A stretch of 64,000 bases of DNA from Thiotrichaceae bacterium UBA7357 (GCA_002470825.1 DKOR01000010.1:39511-103510); one strand, 5' to 3'; positions 25,641 to 34,885 are shown, numbered from the stretch's first letter. Numbers and translations: made by a program. The notes: generated by a model not told the origin, from the letters alone.

Positions 25641-26145
25641 TGAGAATCTGCTTACACTTTCTACAATTATAGCACACGCCTTTTAGTGCCCGATTATGTC
25701 TGATTTTAGTTAATTCATATGTCCGGCAGGAACAAAAATAAGAATACCGTTTGTATTGCTTTGTCGGTATACCATCCATTTCGAAACTACAGGTTACGCT
25801 TGAGTCTACATTAAACATTGCCATTACATTGCGCCATTCTTTCCCATGTGGCAATGTATTTCTTAGCCCATATATAATATCTACAACATAATGTGCTACT
25901 TCATGTGGCACTGTTGTCTTCAGATTCTCAATGAAATACTTAGCAAATATATAGGGATTATAACGAATCACTCGTTGGGCTTGCTTTACTTTATACATAC
26001 CGGCGACCTTACCTTTCAAGTTGAACACCACTGGAATAAGTTCAAACGAAAATTCTAATGCGGCGCTTGCTTGGAAGATATAAGCTTCAGTTGCAGAGAT
26101 AACCCGTTCTTGCTGCTCTGATTGAATTGGGACGATAACTGACAT
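25624..26145 (-). CDS. sprT: SprT-like zinc metalloprotein
   Basis: The zinc protease motif HExxH is in VPHEVAHYVVD (near residue 82), with a third ligand in the next helix region around HGKEW. The C-terminal zinc ribbon has the pairs CSC and CYNCRKC. Eukaryotic SPRTN proteases with this core remove DNA-protein crosslinks; bacterial SprT is poorly understood. Length (173) is normal. It is the first gene of a pair with the HIT protein. Confidence 0.88.
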   Translation of the reverse strand: MSVIVPIQSEQQERVISATEAYIFQASAALEFSFELIPVVFNLKGKVAGMYKVKQAQRVIRYNPYIFAKYFIENLKTTVPHEVAHYVVDIIYGLRNTLPHGKEWRNVMAMFNVDSSVTCSFEMDGIPTKQYKRYSYFCSCRTYELTKIRHNRALKGVCYNCRKCKQILIAKND

Positions 26146-26361
26146 TAGACGAACTCTGCCACATCATAATATTAGCGGCAATCTCTTATTCTTTAGTCCT
26201 CAAAATGAATCAGAGAATTATCATAAAAACAATAATATTAACTATGATTTTGTATAAAGTAATATTGGTATATAGAGTTTATTTACTACTTGAAATAATT
26301 GGGTAATGAATATTTTAGAAGGTATTTTCATTTAATTGTTCTTTCTTTTAAACTCACCAAT

Positions 26362-27240
26362 ATGACATCGCCTATTTCACCATCCCTAATTTGGATATCA
26401 GAACAATTAGTAGAAAAGCTCTTACATTATTATGATTATCCACACCCAGAAAACCCAGGAGAGATTATTGAAGGTTATGATAAAAATCATGTGCTCAGGA
26501 CAGCGAAGATGAGTGCAGCTGTTGCACATCACCTAGGTCATCATGATGAGAGAGTCCGTCACTATCAAATAGCCTGCTTGCTGCATGACATAGGAAGAGC
26601 TGGGCTTGAACAAGATTTATTTGGAAAAATTTGGAAATGGGCTAGATCTGAGGGAATTCCAACACGACCGGCAGAGTGGCGGGCTGTGCATCCGGACACA
26701 ATATACGGTAATGAAACTGAAGCATTTTGGTCATTGTATCAATCCCAATTACAAAAAATCGGGACGAAAACCGGATCATGGGCTAAAGAACAAGTAGAGA
26801 TGCGTTTGGGTTATGCAAGACGACTAAGCCGTATTATCAAACAGTTAGTACCGAAACTAAAACAAGATGGCATTCAATGGTTTGATTGGATGGAACTAGT
26901 CGCACTCTATTATTATTATCCGGAGAAACTAAATGGTGTCTTCGACTGGATACATGAGTTAGGTGAGATACTAGTCGCCTGTGAACAATTGGAAGCTTAT
27001 AGTAATCGCAAACGTGGAAGCGACTACTATAATCGAAATAGTGAAAACTTTATTGGTGCTTTTAAGTATCTTGATAGATTAAAAGAAAAAGGTCAGCTTA
27101 GTGATAAAGTTTTATCTGCCGTCCGCTTGTTAACTCAGCGTGGACTCTTTGACACTATATTATCGGAAGCTCGCGATGAACAGTTATCAGTCAAGGACTT
27201 GAATTTTCTACGTTCATTAAAGTCACAAACTTCAGCTTAA
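26362..27240 (+). CDS. HD-domain phosphohydrolase, unknown substrate
   Basis: The HD motif is spread over NHVLRTAKMSAAVAHHLG and LLHDIGRAGLEQD, giving the His...His-Asp metal ligands near residues 42 and 72-73 of this start. The rest is helical and charged and contains WMELVALYYYYPEKLNG. Similar proteins are annotated as HD phosphohydrolases. I chose ATG 26362 (MTSPISPSL); the frame is open from TTG 26299 but the extra 21 residues look non-conserved. The yjbQ gene follows 8 bases later. Confidence 0.78.
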   Translation: MTSPISPSLIWISEQLVEKLLHYYDYPHPENPGEIIEGYDKNHVLRTAKMSAAVAHHLGHHDERVRHYQIACLLHDIGRAGLEQDLFGKIWKWARSEGIPTRPAEWRAVHPDTIYGNETEAFWSLYQSQLQKIGTKTGSWAKEQVEMRLGYARRLSRIIKQLVPKLKQDGIQWFDWMELVALYYYYPEKLNGVFDWIHELGEILVACEQLEAYSNRKRGSDYYNRNSENFIGAFKYLDRLKEKGQLSDKVLSAVRLLTQRGLFDTILSEARDEQLSVKDLNFLRSLKSQTSA

Positions 27241-27248
27241 GGAAAAAG

Positions 27249-27671
27249 ATGGCCGTAATAACACGACAATTCTCATTAGATATGCAAGGAGCAACGCAGA
27301 TTGAGAATATTACAGAAAAAGTAAAAAATAACTTATTAGATTCTGAGCTTGTAGACGGTATTATTACACTTTTCATTAAGCATACCACTGCATCAGTAAT
27401 GATCTTTGAAGATGAACCCGGTTTACGAATAGATACAAAAAACATCTGGGATAAATTAATTCCCACTAATTCAGAGTGGCAACACAATACGCGCAACGAG
27501 GGAGAAACTAATGGCCACAGTCATTTACGCGGTCAGATACAAGGGCAGTCATTAACTATCCCGTTTACTGAACAGGCACTAATGTTAGGTATCTGGCAAC
27601 AGATTGTTGTTGTCGATTTTGATACTGCTGCTCGAACTCGAGATATAGTAATTCAGATTATTGGAGAATAG
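27249..27671 (+). CDS. yjbQ: YjbQ-family protein (UPF0047)
   Basis: The sequence holds the UPF0047 motifs IKHTTASVMIFEDEPG, GHSHLRGQIQGQSLTIPF and LGIWQQIVVVDFDTAARTRD. Members of this fold have weak thiamine-phosphate synthase activity and are found in almost all bacteria, but the physiological role is debated. A ribosome site AAGGAAAAAG precedes ATG 27249. It is probably co-transcribed with the HD-domain gene, whose stop lies 8 bases upstream. Confidence 0.9.
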   Translation: MAVITRQFSLDMQGATQIENITEKVKNNLLDSELVDGIITLFIKHTTASVMIFEDEPGLRIDTKNIWDKLIPTNSEWQHNTRNEGETNGHSHLRGQIQGQSLTIPFTEQALMLGIWQQIVVVDFDTAARTRDIVIQIIGE

Positions 27672-27850
27672 ATTTAGTCCCCGATATTAATCGTTTATCA
27701 GACGTTAACTTGATAATACTAACAGAGTACTACATAAATACATCCATCACTAATATTGTAATATCCATTCTATTAATATCTTGAACTTATTTACAAAAAA
27801 GAAACAGCTATATGAATAATAATACAGAGGCCAATCCAGCGTGAACGTAA

Positions 27851-27927
27851 TGATGCTGTAAAGTAGAGTCGAGCCACCGAACTACACATTACGAGTGCAT
27901 AGCTCTACCAAGACTGAGCTATTCAGG
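27851..27927 (-). pseudogene. Degenerate tRNA-Thr (anticodon CGU)
   Basis: On the minus strand the D arm GCTC-AGTCTTGGTA-GAGC, the anticodon loop CTCGTAA (anticodon CGT) and the T arm region GGTGG-CTCGACT-CTACT are in the right order and spacing for tRNA-Thr(CGU). It is damaged: the first acceptor pair is C:C, two more acceptor pairs fail, one base is missing before the D stem, the D loop has an extra base, position 54 is C and not T, the anticodon stem uses two wobble pairs, and the end reads TCA in place of CCA. The only intact tRNA-Thr in the window is UGU at 60744. Confidence 0.7.
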
Positions 27928-28132
27928 AATGTTGATAAGCAAGTATAACATCACCATCAGAGCTTTTGCAGTTTGCAAATAAATTTGTGCGCAAAACTTT
28001 TAGAGTTAATTTTCTTGTAACACTTTCACTTTATCTACGTCTATTGATGAATTAACACAATCAATTATTGTATTAAGTGAATTGAAAAGATGAATTAATA
28101 AATTAATAATGTACATTAGTATATTAATTCGG

Positions 28133-28152
28133 CCCTTAATTACAATTAAGGG
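28133..28152. repeat. Inverted repeat CCCTTAAT-TACA-ATTAAGGG
   Basis: A perfect 8-bp stem with a TACA loop. Neither flank carries a strong T-run, so it is at best a weak terminator between the yjbQ side and the leftward gene ending at 28264. Confidence 0.4.
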
Positions 28153-28263
28153 TTGAATATTTCTCTCATGATAAGACTAATCAACCTTCGCTCTTTCTTT
28201 TGTCATTAAAAAGTTAATGTTTTAGTATGAACAAACTTGAGAAATTATTTATTAGATAAATGA

Positions 28264-29169
28264 TTACATTTTTTCATGATTCTTTGTGAATTCTTCACAT
28301 TTTTTTGTGAATGACCTCACACTATCTGGGATGGGCACTCTTAACGTAGCCAATTTGATTAAAAGAACGCCACATTCCTTAATTAAACGATATGCATGCA
28401 TAAATTTTATGTTTTTCTTTTCATTTTTATCGGATAACAAATTATCCAGGCTTTTTTCATATTCTTCTTTAGCTGCGATATAGCATGGCCAAACATCAAA
28501 CATTACCGGATCGGTACGAATCGTTTCACAAGCCATTTTAGCCATAACACCGAGTTCTAAGAGCTTGTTATTAACAAAAGATAAAGCATCATCAGTTATT
28601 GTAATTGTAGTTATTGAGCTTGTGACCTGATCAATTTCCGACATGGTTTGAGAAATCTTAATATATCGACTTTGAAAGAAGTCTTCTATTGGCATAGAGA
28701 AAACTTTAAAAGGCTCACCCCAAAGTTCATCAACACCTTCACCTCCATCTGCAAGCTTGATATTTTTACCTAAAGACAATGCTTCTATAAAACACCTACC
28801 ACATTCACGCAATAACTCATTACTGGTTTCGATTTTTACTCCAGCCTCTTCAAGCTCGACAATTGCAGTTAAAATTTGTCGTCCTCGATTTAATAACGAG
28901 CCTGCTAACATTGCACCTTTGACGCGTTTTCTTGCTGGATTAGATTCTGCCTCATAAACCTTTTGAATATCATCCAGTCTATTACTGGGAGTATTAATTC
29001 CCTGCTCTACATGATGAAATACTCGACGGGTTAGCTGATCAATCATTTGCTTTTTGTCAGCATAACTATCCTTATGTAAGTGATAACTTCTAATCCAATA
29101 TCCGTCATAATATACACATGATTTACCCGCGATCTCACGAGTCGTACCATTTTTCACTTCATCAGTCAT
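28264..29169 (-). CDS. Hypothetical protein (301 aa)
   Basis: I do not recognise a family. The N-terminus has an unusual aromatic cluster (CVYYDGYWIRSYHLHKD). The remainder is predicted helical: KKQMIDQLTRRVFHHVEQG, GSLLNRGRQILTAIVELEEA, ECGRCFIEALSLGKNI, LLELGVMAKMACETI and a charged end. There is no signal peptide, membrane helix or obvious catalytic motif. The codon use and composition resemble the neighbours, and the length without stops argues for a real gene. It is alone in its operon. Confidence 0.6.
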   Translation of the reverse strand: MTDEVKNGTTREIAGKSCVYYDGYWIRSYHLHKDSYADKKQMIDQLTRRVFHHVEQGINTPSNRLDDIQKVYEAESNPARKRVKGAMLAGSLLNRGRQILTAIVELEEAGVKIETSNELLRECGRCFIEALSLGKNIKLADGGEGVDELWGEPFKVFSMPIEDFFQSRYIKISQTMSEIDQVTSSITTITITDDALSFVNNKLLELGVMAKMACETIRTDPVMFDVWPCYIAAKEEYEKSLDNLLSDKNEKKNIKFMHAYRLIKECGVLLIKLATLRVPIPDSVRSFTKKCEEFTKNHEKM

Positions 29170-29466
29170 AGCAGCCTATAAAGCCTTAAATCGGTAAGTA
29201 ATTCTCATCAAAATAATTTTTATATTGTAATACTTTTTAGTACATACTCAAAATTAATTAGGATTTAATCATTTCCGGACTGAGCTTATATCTTAAGCTG
29301 ACCGATACAAAATTAAATTATAAATTTCTCTATATAAGTCGTACCTTATTCATTATGCTATAAATAAAATGTCAAATAACATCCATGACAAATACAGTTC
29401 CAGAAGACAGATTAGCTAAATATAAAAATGATATTGTTATCGAAGGATAAAAGAAGATACATTTAC
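29170..29466. other. Intergenic, nothing recognised
   Basis: Almost 300 bases of AT-rich spacer between two leftward genes, with no frame or strong hairpin. Confidence 0.35.
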
Positions 29467-30375
29467 TTATACGTCTTTAAACTTATGATGTTGACCTCGA
29501 TTTTCTGAACTTACGGCAAAACCTAGGCCAATAAAAACGACCATTACTCCCATAAGAAAATTAAGCTTTATATCTTCACCTAAGAATAAATAACCCAAAA
29601 CCATAGCTGTTATTGGGTTTAATGTAACAAATATAGTCGTGAATGTTACTGTAGTCTTAGTCAAAGTCCAATTTAGAAGAAAAAACGCGAGTCCCCCAGC
29701 AACGACACCTAAATAAACCAGTAAACCTATTTGTGTGAATGTCAATGTTGTTAATTTATCATAAATTCCGTTAGCAACGCTAAATGGCAATAGGCACACA
29801 CAGCCTGCCAACATTGCCAGAGGAGTCATAATAGAAGCGGGTACTTCTTGTAAAATCTGTCGTGATAAAGTGACATAGATTCCTCCAATAATCGCGGTAA
29901 ATAACATAATGATTTCACCTTTAAATAAGACTCCATTACCTGAATCTATTATTAATTTATCCGATAGTGCAATGCTAAGCCCGAGCAAGGTAAGTCCTAT
30001 TGCGATAAAAGAATCTCTATTAATACACTCATAGCCGATAACTCTACTGATTAACATTGCCCAGATTGGCATCGTTGCTAACATAAGAGAGCCTCGAGCT
30101 GCATTGGTATAAACAAATCCCCACGAAAACATAAAAGGAAATAATGCAAAAAACAGCGACCCAAGGCCAGCAATTTTAAGTAGTATAGTTCTTGTTATTA
30201 CTGATGTGTGAAACAAAAAAAACAACGGTAGGACAGAAAATCCTCCCAATAAGTAGCGCATAAAAGCAATCTCGACCGGATCTAAGACTTTCACCAGATA
30301 ACGTGTAATAACAGATGCTGTTCCCGTAAGTATATGACATAAAATTATCGCCAGAGTTAATTTCCACATACTCAT
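29467..30375 (-). CDS. EamA-family (DMT) transporter
   Basis: Ten hydrophobic segments in two halves: the first begins TLAIILCHILTGTASVITRY with VEIAFMRYLLGG, the second contains ITPLAMLAGC-like IMTPLAMLAG and LNPITAMVLGYLFLGEDI, the standard end of an EamA repeat. The protein is an inner-membrane carrier of unknown small molecules. It is not closely related in sequence to the EamA protein at 14.3 kb. The next gene, an SDR, is divergent. Confidence 0.88.
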   Translation of the reverse strand: MSMWKLTLAIILCHILTGTASVITRYLVKVLDPVEIAFMRYLLGGFSVLPLFFLFHTSVITRTILLKIAGLGSLFFALFPFMFSWGFVYTNAARGSLMLATMPIWAMLISRVIGYECINRDSFIAIGLTLLGLSIALSDKLIIDSGNGVLFKGEIIMLFTAIIGGIYVTLSRQILQEVPASIMTPLAMLAGCVCLLPFSVANGIYDKLTTLTFTQIGLLVYLGVVAGGLAFFLLNWTLTKTTVTFTTIFVTLNPITAMVLGYLFLGEDIKLNFLMGVMVVFIGLGFAVSSENRGQHHKFKDV

Positions 30376-30510
30376 AAATTAAATATTTGCATGACTATAT
30401 TATGATTGCCATACTATTGATTAAAATAATATCACTGATATTTAAACTCAATTTATTCCTCATATATGAATATCGACTTATCCGAATAAATTTAATATGG
30501 AGCTCATTAT

Positions 30511-31260
30511 ATGGATAACGCACTGATTATTGGTGCATCGGGAGATATTGGCATCAGAATGACACAACTCCTGTTGGAAAAAGGTATACATGTTATTGCT
30601 AGCGTCAGAGATCATAATCTAAATAAATCTGAATACCTAAACACACTAAAATCAGACTATAAGTCACAGTTAATACTCGTTTCTATGGATATTAGTGCGC
30701 AAGAAAGTGTTGAAAAAGCTTTTTCTTTTATATCTGGACACACAAATAAGTTAAATCTGATTATTAATTGCACCGGGCTATTGCATAATAACAAGGGTCT
30801 TCAACCTGAAAAACGTCTAGAAGATATAAACACAGATAATCTAGTTCAATCTTTCACCGTTAACTCAATTGGCCCCCTGCTTATTGCCCGTTATGCACTG
30901 CCACTGCTACGACATAATGATCGCAGTGTACTATCAAATATATCTGCCCGTATAGGTAGTATTTCGGACAATCGTGCTGGTGGATGGTATGCGTATCGAG
31001 CAGCAAAGGCTGCACAGAATATGATCACTAAAACTCTCGCAATTGAATTGAATAGACGTTCACCAAATACAATATGTGTCGGTCTACATCCTGGGACAGT
31101 GAATACTAAATTATCGAAACCGTTTCAGAGAAACTTGAAGCTAGGACAACTGACAACAGCAAAGCAATCAGTAAACTATCTTTATAAGGTCATTACCAAA
31201 TTAGAAAAAAAAGATAGCGGTAAAATATTTGCTTGGGACGGCAGTGAAATTTCACCTTAG
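30511..31260 (+). CDS. Short-chain dehydrogenase, C-factor (CsgA)-like
   Basis: The NAD(P) motif is ALIIGASGDIG at the very start, followed by a short loop typical of C-factor SDRs. The active site has the serine in SNISARIGSIS and the pair YRAAK, plus IELNRRSPNTICVGLHPGTV. Length (249) is standard. A ribosome site GGAG precedes ATG 30511. SDRs of this kind are found with photolyase and lipocalin genes in light-induced gene sets. The substrate is unknown. Confidence 0.86.
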   Translation: MDNALIIGASGDIGIRMTQLLLEKGIHVIASVRDHNLNKSEYLNTLKSDYKSQLILVSMDISAQESVEKAFSFISGHTNKLNLIINCTGLLHNNKGLQPEKRLEDINTDNLVQSFTVNSIGPLLIARYALPLLRHNDRSVLSNISARIGSISDNRAGGWYAYRAAKAAQNMITKTLAIELNRRSPNTICVGLHPGTVNTKLSKPFQRNLKLGQLTTAKQSVNYLYKVITKLEKKDSGKIFAWDGSEISP

Positions 31261-31292
31261 TTGTAAAGTACAATTTAACTTATCCCTTCAGA

Positions 31293-31772
31293 CTAAACAT
31301 CCATATAACAAACAGCATTCAAAGCAGTAAAGATGAGAATAGTAACTATAATAGTCAATTTTAAACGCATTAGCATGTACCATCTTGGTAACAATGTATT
31401 TAATGTTGAATACCTCTCATAAATAAATAGTAGCGGGTATGTAATGCAGAGTATCAGCAACGCAACAGGTGTAGGGATGATTAGTGCAAACCAACCAATT
31501 AAACTCGGTAGCACGCTTATTGATAATAATAAGCCTTTTCTTTTTATTGGCTTACTCTCCAGCAAAAAGCCCCAATGAACAGCTCCAATAAAGCCTATTA
31601 TAACCGCGCCATAAGAAACGAACATTATGATTGAATATGAATTTAGCTCTTTACTTCCTAAAATAGAAACCAGTAAGGTAATTACAAACGGTAACAAACC
31701 ACAGTAACTTAAAAAATAGATTATGTTTTTAGTTTTATTTATGTTCTTATGATTCATATAAATCTTCTTCAA
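31293..31772 (-). CDS. DUF3429 family membrane protein
   Basis: About five hydrophobic helices: IYFLSYCGLLPFVITLLVSI, YSIIMFVSYGAVIIGFIGAVHWGFLL, LLLSISVLPSLIGWFALII, PVALLILCITYPLLFIYE and a last one. The motif GFIGAVHWGF is the DUF3429 hallmark. The family is unassigned but occurs in light-regulated clusters in other proteobacteria. It follows the VOC gene by 5 bases on the same strand. Confidence 0.83.
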   Translation of the reverse strand: MKKIYMNHKNINKTKNIIYFLSYCGLLPFVITLLVSILGSKELNSYSIIMFVSYGAVIIGFIGAVHWGFLLESKPIKRKGLLLSISVLPSLIGWFALIIPTPVALLILCITYPLLFIYERYSTLNTLLPRWYMLMRLKLTIIVTILIFTALNAVCYMDV

Positions 31773-31777
31773 ATAAA

Positions 31778-32071
31778 TTATTCTATTTCAATAATTTCAA
31801 CCATATTTCCAGACGGGTCTTTAATATAAACAGATGCCGTCCCATCTCGATGTTTTGTTAAATGACCAAAATCGCCGGCATTTTTACTTTCTATTGCAAA
31901 ATGTGGTGGATGTTGATCAATCATTACAAGGGCAAGCGAAAGGTTATCAAATTTAAGTAATGCCCATGTTTCATCCTCATAATCAAGACTGGCATCAAAC
32001 TTATCGATATACCATTTCACCGCTATTTTGATATTTTTCACCTGTATGGCAACATGATGTATTTTATCCAT
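31778..32071 (-). CDS. VOC (glyoxalase/bleomycin resistance) family protein
   Basis: A single VOC module of 97 residues: IHHVAIQVKNIKIAVKWY, then WALLKFDNLSLALVM and the terminal strand SVYIKDPSGNMVEIIEIE. The His near the start and the terminal Glu are in the positions of metal ligands. The family includes glyoxalases, dioxygenases and antibiotic-binding proteins, so the reaction is open. It forms a two-gene operon with the DUF3429 protein. Confidence 0.86.
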   Translation of the reverse strand: MDKIHHVAIQVKNIKIAVKWYIDKFDASLDYEDETWALLKFDNLSLALVMIDQHPPHFAIESKNAGDFGHLTKHRDGTASVYIKDPSGNMVEIIEIE

Positions 32072-32214
32072 AATAAATTCTGTCTTTTAGATAGTTCGTC
32101 ATGATCTTATAATGTATTTATCAACTAAGCATGCACCATAAAACAAAAATCGCATTAGACAAGACTTTTTAACACTAATTTGACTGAAAATTATTTATTT
32201 AAATTTAAACATAT

Positions 32215-33195
32215 ATGAAACGTATCGCTATCATTGGTGCAGGGATGGCTGGTCTCACCGTTGGAATTCAACTTAATGATTTCGCAATAGTCGAATTATT
32301 TGAAAAATCTCGTCGAGTGAGCGGTAGGATGTCGACGCGTTATGCTAATAATTATCAATTTGATCATGGTACTCAAGACTTTACTGTCCGGGATCAAGCT
32401 TTTAAAAAGTTTCTAGCGCCCTACATGAAAACAGGGATCTTAAAAGAGTGGAAACCAAAACTAATGCTAATAGAAAAAGGCTATGTAGCTAAAACCAAAA
32501 ACTGGACCGAAAAGCACTATGTCCCTTCGCCTAAGATGAATGAATTGTGTGTTGCTATGGCAAAGGGAATCAACGTCCAGTTAAACACAGAAATAATTAG
32601 AATAGAAAAAAAAGAGCAAGGTTGGTTATTGTATACAAAAGATAAACAGGAGTTTGGACCATACGAATGGGTAATCAACACAACGCCTGCTCCCCAGGCA
32701 GAAAAACTGTTACCTGATTCTTTTTCGGGTCATCAGTATTTTAAAAAATGTAAAATGTTTGGCTGCTACACTTTAATGTTAGCTCTTAGTGCTCCATGGA
32801 AATGGGAATGGGAAGCGGCAATAGTGAGAAATTCGCTTATTTCTTGGATGACATTAAATTCTAATAAACCTGATCGTAGCAATGAACAAACACTAATTGT
32901 TCAAACAGACAATGAATGGTCAGAGAATCATATAGATGAAGCAAAATCAAATATACAACATATTATTCTTGAGGAGCTGAACAGTTTGTTGTCTTATGAT
33001 TTTTCAGATAGCCAATATTTAACAACACATCGTTGGCGATACTCAGACATAAAACAGGCAGCTGGTGTAGATTATCATCTTGATCATGAACAACAACTTG
33101 GTGCGTGTGGTGATTGGTTTATTAAAGGTCGTATAGAAGCTGCCTTTTTAAGTGGGTATAAACTCGCGAATAGTATGAAAAAAAAATTATGTTGA
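32215..33195 (+). CDS. FAD-dependent amine-oxidase-like protein (renalase/COG3380 type)
   Basis: The FAD site begins RIAIIGAGMAGLTVGIQL, followed by EKSRRVSGRMSTRYA and FDHGTQDFTVRD, the signature of COG3380 proteins related to renalase. The C-terminal flavin-closing block is ACGDWFIKGRIEAAFLSGY. Such proteins are members of the LitR/PplR light regulon in Pseudomonas; substrates are not known. The gene stands alone on the plus strand, next to the DUF3429/VOC operon and the SDR. Confidence 0.86.
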   Translation: MKRIAIIGAGMAGLTVGIQLNDFAIVELFEKSRRVSGRMSTRYANNYQFDHGTQDFTVRDQAFKKFLAPYMKTGILKEWKPKLMLIEKGYVAKTKNWTEKHYVPSPKMNELCVAMAKGINVQLNTEIIRIEKKEQGWLLYTKDKQEFGPYEWVINTTPAPQAEKLLPDSFSGHQYFKKCKMFGCYTLMLALSAPWKWEWEAAIVRNSLISWMTLNSNKPDRSNEQTLIVQTDNEWSENHIDEAKSNIQHIILEELNSLLSYDFSDSQYLTTHRWRYSDIKQAAGVDYHLDHEQQLGACGDWFIKGRIEAAFLSGYKLANSMKKKLC

Positions 33196-33239
33196 AATAA
33201 TATCTATATATTATGAGATTATATGCTAGAGTGCGCAAA

Positions 33240-33517
33240 TCTGGACAACAAACTCATGTCCAGAGCGTCATTACTAGTTGTTGGTCATTCTCAATGCATT
33301 ATTGATAATATATTGTAGTGTATTTTAGAATTTGGCTATCCCTCCTTTTGAGAGCCAATTATTGTATGCCGCATTTACGGCATAGCTATATTTTGCCCCA
33401 AAAAAATTATCTGTGTGTAAATATGTACGTAAATATTATAGCTCTCTACAACATCGGTAGTTTTATATGTCATTTAGCCAACCTCATAGATTAAAGCAAG
33501 TCGGTTGTGTAATGACA
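33240..33517 (+). promoter_or_regulatory. Structured leader or regulatory RNA before the RhlE-like gene
   Basis: Four hairpins lie in a row: TCTGGAC/GTCCAGA (33240-33264), TTGGCT/AGCCAA (33332-33358), TATGCCG/CGGCATA with a 6-base loop (33365-33384), and a nested TGTCATT/AATGACA with inner CAACC/GGTTG (33468-33517) ending 24 bases before the start. Long structured leaders are common for cold-induced RNA helicase genes. One hairpin may instead end the upstream transcript. The tail of this region, 33518-33541, contains AGGA 8 bases before ATG. Confidence 0.5.
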
Positions 33518-33541
33518 CAAACTTATACTTAGGAATATTTA

Positions 33542-34885
33542 ATGTCATTTGAAAAACTCGGATTATCCGAAGAACTATTACGCTCTGTGAGCGAAGCAGC
33601 TTACACTAGGCCTACTCCTATTCAAGCACTAGCTATTCCTGCTATTTTAAAAGGTAAAGATGTAATGGCTGCAGCCCAAACTGGTACTGGAAAAACTGCT
33701 GGATTCACTTTACCACTATTACAACTTCTTAATAAAAAATCTCCAGTAAAAAATAATCGTGCACGTGCATTGGTGTTAACTCCAACTCGAGAACTAGCCG
33801 CTCAAGTACAAGAGTGTGTGTCCACTTATGGTAAATACATGAACTTACGTTCTACTGTTGTTTTTGGTGGGGTAAAGATAAACCCACAAATGATGAAGCT
33901 GAGACGTGGTGTTGATGTATTAGTTGCCACACCAGGTCGCTTACTTGATTTATTTCAACAGCGTGCTATCAATTTTAATGATATCGAAGTGCTCATATTA
34001 GACGAAGCTGATCGCATGTTAGATATGGGTTTTATACATGACATCAGAAAAATAATGGCACTGCTGCCAAAACAACGACAAACACTGATGTTCTCTGCTA
34101 CTTTTTCACAAGAAATTAGAAAATTAGCTAAAGGTATAATTAATGACCCTGTTGAAATCGATGTTGCACCACGCAATTCAGCCGTTGAAACTATTTCGCA
34201 GATAATCCATCCCGTAGATAAATCACGTAAGGCTGACCTACTTAGCTATCTGATTATCAGAGAAAAGTGGTACCAAGTATTAGTATTCAGCAGAACCAAA
34301 CATGGTGCTGATAAATTAGTAAAACGCTTATCACGTGACAATATAAATGCTGCTGCAATTCATGGAAATAAAAGCCAAGTTCAACGGACCAAAGCCCTAG
34401 CCAATTTCAAAAATAACAAGATTCAGATATTGGTTGCAACTGATATCGCAGCAAGAGGTATCGACATCGATCATCTTTCACATGTCGTCAATTTTGATTT
34501 GCCAAATGTCCCTGAAGATTATATTCATCGAATAGGTCGAACAGGACGTGCCGGCGCAAGCGGACAAGCCATCTCATTAGTTAGTGCTGATGAAGCTAAA
34601 CAACTACATGATATAGAACGCCTGATTAAACATAAACTCGGTCGCGAAGAAATTGAAAGCTTCGAACCGAAGCATAATCTTCCTGGGTCTCTTTCTCGTA
34701 AATATTCACGTAATAAACGAATCATTAAGACGGCTAAAAATAAAACCAAACGATACAAAGCTAAACATAACAATTCGAGTGAACAAAAATCACATAATCG
34801 TTATGGTAAACTTAACACTTCAGCTAATAGTGCTCATGGTGGTCGGCAAATACGACCAGCCTCGACTACAATCCCAGTAATTTAA
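33542..34885 (+). CDS. rhlE: DEAD-box RNA helicase, RhlE-like
   Basis: All DEAD-box motifs are present: Q motif PTPIQALAIPA, motif I AAQTGTGKT, Ia TPTRELAAQ, II LDEADRMLDMGF, III SATF, then ATDIAARGIDIDHL and HRIGRTGRAG in the second RecA domain. The tail beyond residue 375 is basic and low in complexity (RKYSRNKRIIKTAKNKTKRY and HGGRQIRPAS), as in RhlE, and probably binds RNA. It unwinds short duplexes in ribosome assembly and RNA turnover. The leader is highly structured, which suggests cold or auto-regulation. Confidence 0.9.
   Translation: MSFEKLGLSEELLRSVSEAAYTRPTPIQALAIPAILKGKDVMAAAQTGTGKTAGFTLPLLQLLNKKSPVKNNRARALVLTPTRELAAQVQECVSTYGKYMNLRSTVVFGGVKINPQMMKLRRGVDVLVATPGRLLDLFQQRAINFNDIEVLILDEADRMLDMGFIHDIRKIMALLPKQRQTLMFSATFSQEIRKLAKGIINDPVEIDVAPRNSAVETISQIIHPVDKSRKADLLSYLIIREKWYQVLVFSRTKHGADKLVKRLSRDNINAAAIHGNKSQVQRTKALANFKNNKIQILVATDIAARGIDIDHLSHVVNFDLPNVPEDYIHRIGRTGRAGASGQAISLVSADEAKQLHDIERLIKHKLGREEIESFEPKHNLPGSLSRKYSRNKRIIKTAKNKTKRYKAKHNNSSEQKSHNRYGKLNTSANSAHGGRQIRPASTTIPVI

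Larger units (their letters stand above)
27672..28263. other. Long spacer with a decayed tRNA and a hairpin
   Basis: About 590 bases between convergent genes. It holds the tRNA-Thr remnant (27851-27927) and the hairpin at 28133-28152. I see no open frame of note in the rest. Confidence 0.5.

Noticed and set aside
28133..28152. Intrinsic terminator
   Set aside because: Good stem but no T-run on either strand.
30511..33195. Carotenoid or pigment biosynthesis cluster
   Set aside because: The FAD protein is of the renalase/COG3380 type and not a phytoene desaturase, and no synthase or cyclase gene is present.
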